NCBI GenBank assembly: GCA_023846275.1 | Contig: JAIUJO010000298.1 | Coordinates: 352,501-416,500, forward strand | DNA length: 64,000 nt | Direction: 5' to 3' | Source of the DNA: Vanilla planifolia | Taxonomy: Eukaryota > Streptophyta > Magnoliopsida > Asparagales > Orchidaceae | Part shown: in pieces, positions 39,060 through 48,910 of the stretch | Layout of the letters: each line of letters opens with the position of its first letter | Position numbering within the stretch: position 1 is the stretch's first letter | Translations under genes and position numbers: made by a program | The notes under the pieces: generated by a model | Told to the model about the DNA's origin: nothing | What the model saw: only the letters and a program-made list of their open reading frames with translations | Databases searched by the model: none

Positions 39060-41460
39060 ATCAAGTACAAATTGAATTAATTCTCTTGTACATGATCATC
39101 AAATTATTTAGAAATTAAATCGGCTCAAAAGGCCTACATATGGCATAGAAAACATTTTGATAATTTCAAAGATCATATTTAATTATATTAAGATTTTTTA
39201 GAAGAGTCCAATGATGTCTATTTCATTTTAATAGACCTTCCTTGGTAATTTACTATGAATAATAAAATAAAATGTCTTAAGTAAAAATAAAATATTGTTT
39301 AAATAGTAAATAAATACTTGTTAAAGCTAAAATGAGTTAAATTGAAGCAATAAAATACAAGTAAATTGATGTGATGAAAATGTCAAGTAGAATGAGAATT
39401 GGACATTTAAATGCAATATTACATAATTAAAGAAAAAAATTAACAATTGAGGTAAATTATGTAGGAAAATCCATTCAAAGATAATAAGAGGCTGAATATA
39501 ACATCCTCCATCACCAAATTTGGTACGAGTTAAAATAAATCATCACCCACATGAAAAATTTAGAAAAGAAATTGATTAAAAATGTAGAAATGATTGCATA
39601 ATTGTACAGAGTTCATGAGGATAAGTCTAGTGACATTTGTGTCATCTTGATTTGATTTCGTTTAGAAGTACAAATTACTAAAATAAATAAATAATAATAA
39701 TAATAAATAATAGTAAATAATAAAAAATAATTTTTTATTTTAAATAAAAATATAATAAACTTAAAATGAGATAAATAAAAGCAATATAATATAACCAAAT
39801 AAAAGGGCTATGAAGATGACATGGGAGAAGAAAGAGAAATTAATTTTCACATAATGAAATAAAATTTTCTTAAAGCAATAAAAATTATAATAGTTTAGAA
39901 TTTTAAAATCAATATTTTATTGGATATAGCTCATCAGGATGAGTCCAACAACATTTGTTTCACCTTGATTAGACCTTATTGGGATTTACTGTTAAACAGC
40001 AAACTAAATAGGCAAAAGTAACAAAAAGTTACTATCTTAATATTAATTAAATATATATTAAAGCTAAAATAAGTGAAATTGTAATAGAATACATCAAATT
40101 AAATGTAATGTATAGGTCATATGAAAAAAAATTTATACTTACAAAGTATTATAACCAAATTAAAACAATTTGAAGAATTTAAACAAATAATATGAGAAAA
40201 TTACATTCGAAGGTACTAAGAAGATTGAGTGTGATATCCTCAATCATCAAATATGATATGAATAAAAATCATTTAAGAAGCCTGTCAAAGTGTTACAAAA
40301 TAAAGAATCTAAAAAAACAATTTCTTAATTACATATGCTTATTGATATGACTTCAAGAACATTTTTTTCATCTTGATTGGAACTGTTTCAAATTATTGAA
40401 AATGAAAAATAAATAAACATCAATAATAACGAGTTATAATTTTACCACAAGTAACTATATATTAAAACTAAAGAGAGTTAAATTGAAGCTGCATAATATA
40501 ACAAATTTAAAGAGATGTAAAGACCATATTTTAATTAATTTAGAGTTTAATTGTAATATAACAAAATAAATGAAAAATGTAAAACATGAAATAAAATGAT
40601 TATAGAAATTTGCATCCCATGATATAAAGAAGATTGACTATAAAATCCTTAATCATCAAATGAGATATGAAACAAGATGACTTGTAATTCTTGCTAACCC
40701 ATAGAAACTAAAATATCTTAAAAAAAGATGAATATCAAACTAGATGGAGCTTATTAAGTCATGTCTAATGACATTTGACTTTTCTTAATTGTATCATGAT
40801 TTTAATTACTATGAATTAAAAAATAAACAAGCATAAAAAATAAAATATTTTTAAATTAAATAAATATATGCTAGAGTAGAAATGAGATCAATGAAATTAA
40901 TATATTTTTCCATAATCAAAGCAATGTAATTGTCATATGAGAGGAGAAATATAGCCCCATAATAATAAAACAAATGCAAAGTAAAAAAGTTTAAGAAATG
41001 GCAAATTTTTTATGAAAATTACATTCTCATATACTAAGGAGATTGAGTGTAAGACCCTTCATAGTCAAATAACCTACAAGTGAGAATTTCTCATAAAATG
41101 TGTCAAATGCATAAAAGAATTATGCAAAATAAAGAAATAAATGCTTAATTGAATAGAGATTGTTTAGATTAGTCCAATTACATTTGTTATATCTCAATTA
41201 ATACACATTTGGAATTACTACGAATTACTCAACTAAATATGCATAAATAGTAATAAATTATTATTTTAACATTAAAAAAATTATATATTAATTTTTAAAG
41301 AAGATAAATTGAATCAATATAATATAACAAATAAAAGCAAAACATAGGTCATATAAGTGTACATTATGACTTTCAGTGTAATATATCAAAACTAAAAGAA
41401 TTGGAGGAAATTGATAAATTACATGAGAAAGTTGTTTTCAAAGATACCAAGGAGATCAAG
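39060..41460 (+). repeat. Satellite block C, forward orientation (about 6 monomers)
   Basis: Polarity returns to forward at about 39060, where TCAAGTACAAATTGAATTAA and then GATCATCAAATT (a segment normally found once per monomer) occur in quick succession. Clear forward cores follow, for example GCTCATCAGGATGAGTCC at about 39929. The block ends abruptly at 41460 after AAGGAGATCAAG. An AATAATAATAAT-type microsatellite lies at about 39680-39720. No gene is seen. Confidence 0.85.
39680..39720. repeat. AAT/AAAT microsatellite
   Basis: A run of AATA and AAT units in the A/T hinge region of a forward monomer, longer than the AATAATAAATTATT seen in most copies. This is a local slippage expansion within the satellite. 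Confidence 0.6.
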
Positions 41461-41505
41461 GGGGTTACACTAGACCTTCTAAGTCCCTTAGAATACAACT
41501 TTTTC
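41425..41505. repeat. Inverted-repeat junction between blocks C and D
   Basis: The left arm is about 41425-41457 (GAGAAAGTTGTTTTCAAAG onward). The right arm is about 41473-41505 (ending AGAATACAACTTTTTC). They are imperfect reverse complements, roughly 22 of 33 positions, around a spacer of about 15 bases. Both arms are the GAAAGTTGCATTCCAAG-to-GGAGATC part of the monomer, so the array folds back on itself here, head to head. The symmetry continues outward as whole oppositely oriented monomers. Confidence 0.75.
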
Positions 41506-44070
41506 CATAATTTATGAAATTTCCTTTAGTTTTTGTTTAATTTGGATATATTACTACTAAATAATACTTCTTTTAATGTGTTACCATACATTATTTTGAT
41601 TTCATAAAATTTTAAATTTTAATGTGTTAATTTATCTTATTTTATCATTAATTCATGTTTTAACCCTAATTTGATAATCTAGGATGACACAAATGATGTC
41701 CTTAGTATTTGTAATGCAACGTTTTTCAACAATTTAAGTCATTTCTTTAGTGTTTTGGTTTACTCTAGCTAGATTATAATGAAACTCTAGTTCTCCTCTC
41801 GTGTGATAATCACATAACATTTATTTTGTTACATAAGATTGCTTCAATTATCACAATTCTACATTAACATATATCTGATTAAAATTAAAATAATAATTTA
41901 TTATTATTTATGGATATTTAACTATTTTTTTTGTAGTTATTTGAAATAAGATTTGATCATGATAAAACAAATATTGTCAGAATCATTTTGATTAACTTCC
42001 TCATATTAAATATTCAATTTTTGTTTACGTATTTTTTTTAAAATTTTTGTATGCTTCAGTAACTGTTTTGACTAATATGTAATTTGGCAATGGAGGATGT
42101 TATACTAGATTTTCATAATTTCTTGGAATGCATCTGATCCTTATAATTCATTATTTACGACTAAAAATGTTTCTTAGATTAAGTTATATTAGTGTGTAAC
42201 TCTAATCTCAATTCGATTAATTCTTATATTGTTATGATTTTGCTATACATCATTGCTATAATTTATACCATTTCTATTTTAAACATAAAAAAGATAAAAA
42301 AATTGATTATCATATTTTAATTCATGCTAATATACTTTGTTGATTTATTCTGAAAGAGTTCTAATCAGTGTAAAACAAATATTGTTTGACTATCCTCACT
42401 GAGCTTTATCGAATTAAATATTTATTTTATATTTTTTAATTTGATGACTTTGGCATAGTTTTTGAATCATTCTAAATTATAGTTAATTTTGTGATAGAGA
42501 TTGTTCTACTCGATGCCCTTAATATTTTTGTTTGCAATGTTTTGACACAATTTATCTCATTTATTGAATTTCTTTTTCTTCTCATTATATATATTTTTAT
42601 GAAACTCTAATCCTCCAGATTTGGCACATTTATATTGCTTTGACTTGGTTATTTTTAATTGCATGAACATATCTTCAAATTTAACATATATTTCCTTTAA
42701 TTGAATATGTTATTACTTCTTATTTTTATTTAATTGCTTTGGCAATTCCTAATACATCCAAACGTGGTGCCATAAACATGAAAAAAATGTTGTTAAACTC
42801 TTCAAATAGCTCCATACAATTAAATATTTCATTTTTACATTTTTAGATATTTTATTATCATGGTTTTTTGCATTCTTCATAAGATGATTTGGCTCATATT
42901 TGGTTTGCTTGTAAACAATGTTACATACATTCTCCTCAATATATTGGAATGTAACTCTCCTATATAATTTTTCTTATTTTTTCAAATCTTTTTCGTTTGT
43001 TAGGTCACATTATAGTGAAACTCTAAATGTCCTTCAATGTGACCTTTGCATCGCTTTAATTTTGTTATATTAAATAGATTCCATTTACGTTATTTTAATT
43101 TTATCATAAATCTACTTAGTATTAAAATAACGATTTTGTATTTTTTATGTTTATTTACTTGGGTATTTCATAGTAACTGCAAACAAGATACGGTCGAGAT
43201 GAAACAAATGTTGTTATGATTTTCTCGATGTGCTTTATCCAAATTTAAATATTGAGTTAAACATTTTTAAATTTTTAGGTTTTAGGGTTTTGGCATACTT
43301 TTTGAAACATCTAAATTTGTGTCTGATTAGATAATTGTGAACATTACCTCAATCTCATTAGCATCTTGGAATGAAAATTTCACAAAAACTTTATATCATT
43401 TCTTCAAAGTTTTCCCTTAGAATGGTTGTATTGCCACAAAAATTTTATTCTCCTAATGTGACAATTACATTATATTCATTTAGTTATATTAAAAAGCTTC
43501 AATTTATCTCACTTATAATTTAATATATATTTACTTAAAATTAAGATTATAGTTTCATATTATTTATGCTTATTTATAATATTAATATTATAGTTTCATA
43601 CTATTTATCCTTATTTACTTTATCTTTTCTTAATAATTCTTTTCAAGATACTATTGAAACAACACAAACTTTGTTGGAGTCATCTTGGTTGACACTATCT
43701 AATAGACTATTCATTTTTTATATTTTTAGAACTATGATTTCCTTAGAGTTTCCTTGATTTATGAAACATTTTAAGTCATACATGATTTGTTGATAGGGTA
43801 TGTTACACTCGACCTCCATAATATCTTTGAATACAACTTTCTTGTATAATTTATCTTATTTTTTTGGAATTTTACAAGTCTTTGGCTATGTTCTTTTGAT
43901 TTGGATTAATTATACTTCTTAAATTTATCTTAATTTATTCATTAAAAAAAGGTACTTATTTTTAAATAATAATTTATAGATGATTAGGTTTATTTATTTT
44001 GGGAACTTTTCTAACTTCAATAATGTCTTATTCAAAATAAAGCAAATGTCATTAGAATCATTTTGTTGCA
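41461..44070 (-). repeat. Satellite block D, reverse orientation (about 6 monomers)
   Basis: Reverse-oriented monomers with cores near 41978, 42391, 42799, 43216 and 43675, spacings of about 410-460 bp. The last weak core is near 44050 (ATTAGAATCATTTTGTTGCA). Satellite similarity is lost at about 44070, where island II begins. No gene is seen. Confidence 0.85.
43546..43617. repeat. Local 41-bp tandem duplication inside block D
   Basis: Copies at 43546-43576 and 43587-43617 both read ATTATAGTTTCATA(T/C)TATTTAT(G/C)CTTATTTA with only two differences. It explains why the core spacing here is about 40 bp longer than usual. Recent slippage or unequal exchange. Confidence 0.8.
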
Positions 44071-44510
44071 CTTTGACTAAACTTGGAGAATCTAATGATT
44101 GGGAAAACTTAAACTTTAGTACCTTCATTAGAATTAAAGAACAAACATGTAAGGTTATAATAGGTAGGAGTAATAGTAGTAATGCAATAGCATAAAATGT
44201 TGCCAAAAGAATAGATTTAACATGTATAAACAATCCCCACCCATACATCATATCTTGAATCGATCAAACATGAATTTTCATAAAGAAAAAGAGTAGTGTT
44301 CCTTTATGGCTTGGTACATACCTTGAAAAGTTAGGGTGTGATGTAGTCCCAATGCAAGTAGGTGCTTATTATTCATAAAACATTTGTGATATGATCAATA
44401 TGCTATCCTAAATTAAAGAGCCAATATATGTACTTTCGTTTATAATGGAAAGGACATCACATCATAGCCTTCACCTCCTTCAAAGAAAATTTTGATCTTG
44501 AATACTACAA
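44071..44510 (-). mobile_element. Possible 3' end of a decayed LTR retrotransposon (Ty3/gypsy-like)
   Basis: Read on the minus strand from 44510, the sequence passes ATTCAAGATCAAAATTTTC, then a purine-rich tract AAGGAGGTGAAGG (44480-44468), then TGATGTGATGTCCTTTCC. Many plant Ty3/gypsy elements end their polyprotein with an F-x-D-K-(I/N)-F-like tail, followed by a purine tract and an LTR starting with TG. The arrangement here resembles that. The putative LTR would run from about 44463 down to about 44070, where satellite begins. No reverse transcriptase, integrase or chromodomain is readable upstream (44511-45400), no terminal CA or second LTR is identified, and no target-site duplication is visible. 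An 85-codon minus-strand frame (43994-44251) inside it is probably not a gene. Confidence 0.35.
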
Positions 44511-45404
44511 AAGTAAGAGATAAAGAAAAAGTACAACTAATATTATTTCACTTGTTTAGATTTATAAGGATAAAGCCAATGGTAAAGTTGTCTAACTTAT
44601 AGGAAATAGGAAAGCCCTCAGTAGTATAACAAACCCACCATCTATAATCCAATCCTTATTAAACAAATAAAAAAAAATTTTGTTATGATTAGGACACACC
44701 CTTACCTTTAAGAGATATTTCAAATGTCATAGATCTAGTTCTTATCACTAACCACAACATTTATCACATTACCAAGTAACTCTATTAGTACAAGTAAAAC
44801 TTAAATACGTACCAAATTATCTTCTCTAAATAGATTAAAAAATGTAATCAAGAAAATTTTAAACCATCTTCTTTGTTTCTTAAAGGGAAATTGTTTCAAC
44901 ACTTCACTATTTATTACTGTGCAATGAATTTACTAATCAATGAATTTCCCATTTGGAACAAATTAGAAATTACAGTGTAGTGGAGCTTAATCATTTAAAA
45001 ATTATGAAAAAAAACTATGTATTAACATATATAATGAAATTACTGATTAGCGAATGACACCTAACAATTATTGAGCCTTTTGACCATTCTATATTATTGT
45101 GAGTTAATTTGTCCCAATACTACATTTAGCCTTATTTGGCTAGTTCACTTATGAAGTGTAGCAAAACTTACTTCATTGAACAACTTTCATTCAAAATCAA
45201 GAACAAAGGATTTTGGCACGTTGGCATAGCCATCCAGCCTCTAATGATAATTGGATTAGAAAGGAGGACCTTTACAATTTAAACTTAAAGATGTTATAAT
45301 TGTATCAGAGATTTCACCCTCGCTTCATGGACTTGAGATCTTTTTCACCTAGCAAGGCTTACACGGTAGCGTCTACTACATTGTGTAGACTGCCCACTTT
45401 TAAT

Positions 45405-45960
45405 CATATTTGTCATATTTAGACTCAAAGTCAAGCAAACATAAGCCACTCTAATTCTCATTAGCATTTATTATCGTTATGGTTTTTTATTTCAAGGATT
45501 TGAAGAAAAATTAATAGCCTTTTAGATATTTCTACCTTTAAATTTACTATTGACCTTCCCTTGATTAGTCTCATAATTCCATTGATACAAAAATTGTTTG
45601 AAAATATCTAAAAAATAGTTAAAATTTGAGTTTTGTTGTTCCAACATCTAGCCATTAGCTTTGCCATTGTTTATCATCACACAATCATGGCCACCTATAG
45701 TGTCACATCCAACATCCACTCCCATGCCTCCCACGTCAACCACATTGACCACCAAACCAACATATTTCTGTTAGATCTGCTTGACCCACTATGATCCATA
45801 AACCATGTTGGCCAAATCTGTGAACTTGTCTGACCAAGAAAATGCATGCGAATAGTTCACCCATGTTGTTTCTACTCAACCAACAGTAACTTGAAAACAT
45901 GGTCTAAGCCATCAAGTGCTACTCTGCATATTCCTTTTGAGCCCTTCATCACCTCTCCAT
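45405..45960 (+). pseudogene. Membrane-protein-like gene remnant, copy 1
   Basis: A diverged plus-strand homologue of the segment 1.09 kb downstream. Matching peptides include ISFAIVYHH here against ITFFIIYSH there, IFLPLNLLL against IFLVLNLVL, KSVN against KSMN, and HASHVNHID against HSSHIDDVD. The substitutions are largely conservative, which argues for a once-coding ancestor. This copy is broken: TAA and TGA interrupt the frame near 45610-45630, there is a change of frame around 45560, and about 46 extra bases sit near 45490-45535. An open piece from ATG 45687 (MATYSVTSNIHSHASHVNH) to TGA 45792 survives. The hydrophobic runs suggest membrane segments. Family unknown. Confidence 0.45.
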
Positions 45961-46423
45961 TCATCTTGAACACCACCTAAAATTCATATGTTTTTTGTTG
46001 AATGAAAAGGAATTAATGGAAAACCATATGCTCAAAAACCATAGTAGATGTAAGACAGCATGTTAAAACCTATTTTAGGTCATAAAAATGTAGAAATTAT
46101 TAGTTTCAAGTATTATATCAACATAAGAGCTTACTTATTTGTGTTATAGGTTTAGAATAAGAAACAAAAGTTATCACAAACTATTAGGTTGGAAAAAGAG
46201 TTCTTCATTTGGGGTGATAGATAGAGAAGGGAAAATAAATCCCAAAATGAAAATATGAATGTTTAATATTAAACTAGAAAAACATGCATGCTACCTACTT
46301 GCACTGAGATAACCACAATGTAATTACTTATAAGATTGACAAAGCATTAAATCAACACAATGCCTTTATTGTATGGAAATTGAAGATTTTTTTATCTAAG
46401 ATTCGATGTAAGATTGGGGATGG

Positions 46424-46430
46424 TATATAA
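46424..46430 (+). promoter_or_regulatory. TATA box candidate
   Basis: TATATAA in the context GATGGTATATAAGTG. It lies 76 bases upstream of the ATG at 46506 and 34 bases upstream of the ATG at 46464. That favours 46506 as a usable start if transcription begins about 30 bases after the box. It is close to the better-preserved copy of the duplicated coding segment. Chance occurrence is possible at this base composition. Confidence 0.35.
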
Positions 46431-46505
46431 GTGTTAAGCCTACTCTTTTGATAGCATTTTTTCTTGTTACATAGATACTGCTGTTACTATCTAAATCATG
46501 TAGTA

Positions 46506-47040
46506 ATGACAAGTACATCACATAGAGGTTCAATTTTGAAGCATACTAGTCATATTCAAATTTTCAGTAATGCCAAGATTAGCTCACTACTACTCATTAG
46601 TTTCCATTATTTTATATTTCTAGTTTTAAATTTAGTACTAGTCATTTGTTTTGTAGAGCCATATTTCCTTCGATGCAAAACTTTATTAAAAAATGACTTC
46701 AAAAGAGTTAAAATTTTAATTTGTATTACTTTTTCCACAATTATAACCTTCTTCATCATCTATAGCCATAACAGTGTTCTTATGTAAGGGGATACAACAC
46801 TCATCGACCAACATTCCTCCCACATCGATGATGTTGACCTGTCAACCTTGGGTGACCTTCGTTACCTGCTCGACCTACACTTTTTGATCAACTCTAGTAG
46901 ACGAAATCTATGAATGCACCAATCTTAAAATATGTAAGTGGATCCATTAGCTAGCACCGATTTGCTCCAACCCATGCTGATCTGAAAATCTGACCAGGGG
47001 CATCACACAACACTCCACCTATGCCATTCGCCACTACCAG
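46506..47040 (+). pseudogene. Membrane-protein-like gene remnant, copy 2 (better preserved)
   Basis: Open from ATG 46464 to TAA 46785-46787 (107 codons). I prefer the in-frame ATG 46506 (MTSTSHRGSILKH) because of its distance from the TATA box. A polar N-terminus is followed by a long hydrophobic run at about residues 31-60 (SSLLLISFHYFIFLVLNLVL), a basic stretch (KTLLKNDFKRVK), and a second hydrophobic segment (ILICITFSTIITFFIIY). After the TAA the same frame stays open to TGA 46911 with gene-like composition (HSSHIDDVDLSTLGDLRYLL). A frame shifted by two then matches copy 1 (TKSMN against AKSVN) as far as about 47040. The layout resembles the signal-anchor start of a membrane or Golgi-type protein, but I recognise no family. 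With at least one stop and one shift it is probably a pseudogene, unless introns or sequencing errors explain the breaks. Confidence 0.45.
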
Positions 47041-48299
47041 CACTCGAAGTATAGCCATTTGGGAACCTCCAATCTCAATTAATTTTCCAACTTCAAATTA
47101 GTTTTTTTAATTAATTTAAAATATTTATTTTGTAATTTTAGTTTATTTTCAATATTTTTAGTGTTATTTATGATGTGTGTTATCTATACCTTTATTTGGC
47201 CTTTGAGGACTTAACGTTCAACCTCTTTACTATTTTGGAATCCATCTTTCTATTACAATTTTTCTCATTTCATCAAAATGTTTATTTTTAATTAATTATA
47301 TTAATTTTCCACCCATTTCATATTTTCTTTGCTTTGAATCAGTTTTATTACAATACATCAATTTATTTCAATCCATCATTAACATATTTCTCCTTAAGGT
47401 TGAGATATTATTATTTTTTGCTTATTCGCTTTTGTTATTTTGTAGTAATTCTAGATGAAGTCTGATTAAGATCAAACAAATAACATTTGAATCCTCCTCA
47501 CAAGTTTTGTCCAATTAGATATTCATTAAATATTTTATTTTTTAGATTTTTATAATGGTAGATTACATATTTTGATTCATATTTGATTTGATGAAAGAGG
47601 GTGTTATAGTCAACCTCCTTACTATATTGTGAAAATAGTTTCTCTTATATTTTATGTCATTTCTCCATATTTTTCAATTTTATTTGGTTATATTACGATG
47701 TAACAAAAAAGTTTTTCTACTCTAATACTAACATCACCAAAATTTTGATATATTAAATGACTTCAATTAATCTCATTTTTGCCCTAATATTTATTTACTT
47801 AATAATGAAAAAATAATATTTTTTTTATTTATTGAAATCTAATTTTGTATTTCATTGTAATTCAAAAACTTTTTCCATCAAGATCAAATAAGCACTATTG
47901 GACTCATCTCAATGAGCTAGATCTGTTTAAATATTATTATTTTTAAAATATTTTATTTTCTATAGCTTTTGTACCCTTATAAGAATTTTGATGTGTACTA
48001 AATTTTTTGTGCAAGGATGTTGCACTCAATCTCTTGGGTATATTGAAACAAAAGTTTCTCATGCAATTTATCTAACTTTCTCAATTGTTTAGTTTTATTT
48101 TGCCTTTTTACTAAATAACTGTAAGCCCTTCTCATGTGACCTTTACGATATGTTGATATAGTTGTATTGTGCTACTTCAGGTAATCTTATTTTATATTTA
48201 ATGTATATTAAATTAATAATAAATTTAAGTAATTATTATTTAAGCCCATTTACTTTAGTAGTTGGTGGCAATTCTAAACGAGGCTAGATTAAGACAAAA

Positions 48300-48910
48300 C
48301 AAATTTTAGGGACTCGTCTAAATAAGCTATATCTAATTAAACATTCACAATATTTTTTTAATATTTTAGTTTCTATTATATTGCATGTTTTATAAGAGAT
48401 TTCTATTGTCATCTAAATAAATGATCCTCGTCATTAGACTCGGACTCCATAGTATTTTAGAATGCAACTTTCCATTTATATTATCTCATTTTTTTTCAAA
48501 TTGTTTTGCATCTGAGCTTCATTATATATTTGTTTAATATTAAAAACATAATTTCTTTTTATTAATGATTATTTATTTTAATACTCCCCAGCAATTCTAA
48601 ACAATATCTATTTTAGTTGAAATAAATTTTGTTGGATTTACACTCGAGCTCCTTAGTATCATAGAATGAAATGTTCCAACATAATTTACCGCTTTTCTTC
48701 AAGCTTTTTATTGAAATTATTTATATTATAATGTAACTCTTAATCTCCTCTTGTGTCACATTTATGCCTTCACCTCATTTAACTTTAATATATGTATATA
48801 TATATATATTTTTAATAGAAGAATAGTAATTTATTTCTATTTGTGCTTATCCAATTTTGTAATTTGCAATAATTCTAATTGAGGTAAGATAGAGGCGAAC
48901 CAAATGTTAT
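48300..48910 (-). repeat. Stretch of block E with two internal deletions
   Basis: Core spacings here are about 324 and 279 bp. Near 48510 the sequence runs from TTGTTTTGCATCTGAG straight into CTTCATTATATATTTG, losing the sub-repeat region. Near 48640 GTTGGATTTA is joined to CACTCGAGCTCCTTAGTATC, losing the A/T-rich tract and most of the core. Confidence 0.55.
48786..48812. repeat. TA microsatellite
   Basis: A TATATATATATATATA-type run expanding the TATATATTT element that each reverse monomer carries at this position. Simple slippage. Confidence 0.65.

Larger units (their letters stand above)
44071..47095. other. Single-copy island II between satellite blocks D and E
   Basis: Satellite landmarks are absent. 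Parts of the island (about 45660-45960 and 46790-47060) are visibly richer in G+C than the rest of the window. The island contains a possible LTR-retrotransposon end on the minus strand and two tandem remnants of one coding segment on the plus strand, listed separately. The stretches 44511-45400 and 45965-46420 show no gene or RNA that I can support. Satellite resumes in reverse orientation at about 47096. Confidence 0.7.

Noticed and set aside
43980..44195. 71-codon plus-strand frame across the block D/island II boundary
   Set aside because: Its first half is satellite and the second half overlaps the putative LTR on the other strand. Nothing supports a real gene.
45300..45311. TTGTATCAGAGA, similar to the tRNA-Met primer-binding site of plant LTR elements (TGGTATCAGAGC)
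   Set aside because: Ten of 12 positions match, but there is no LTR end directly upstream, and the orientation is opposite to the putative LTR at 44071-44510.
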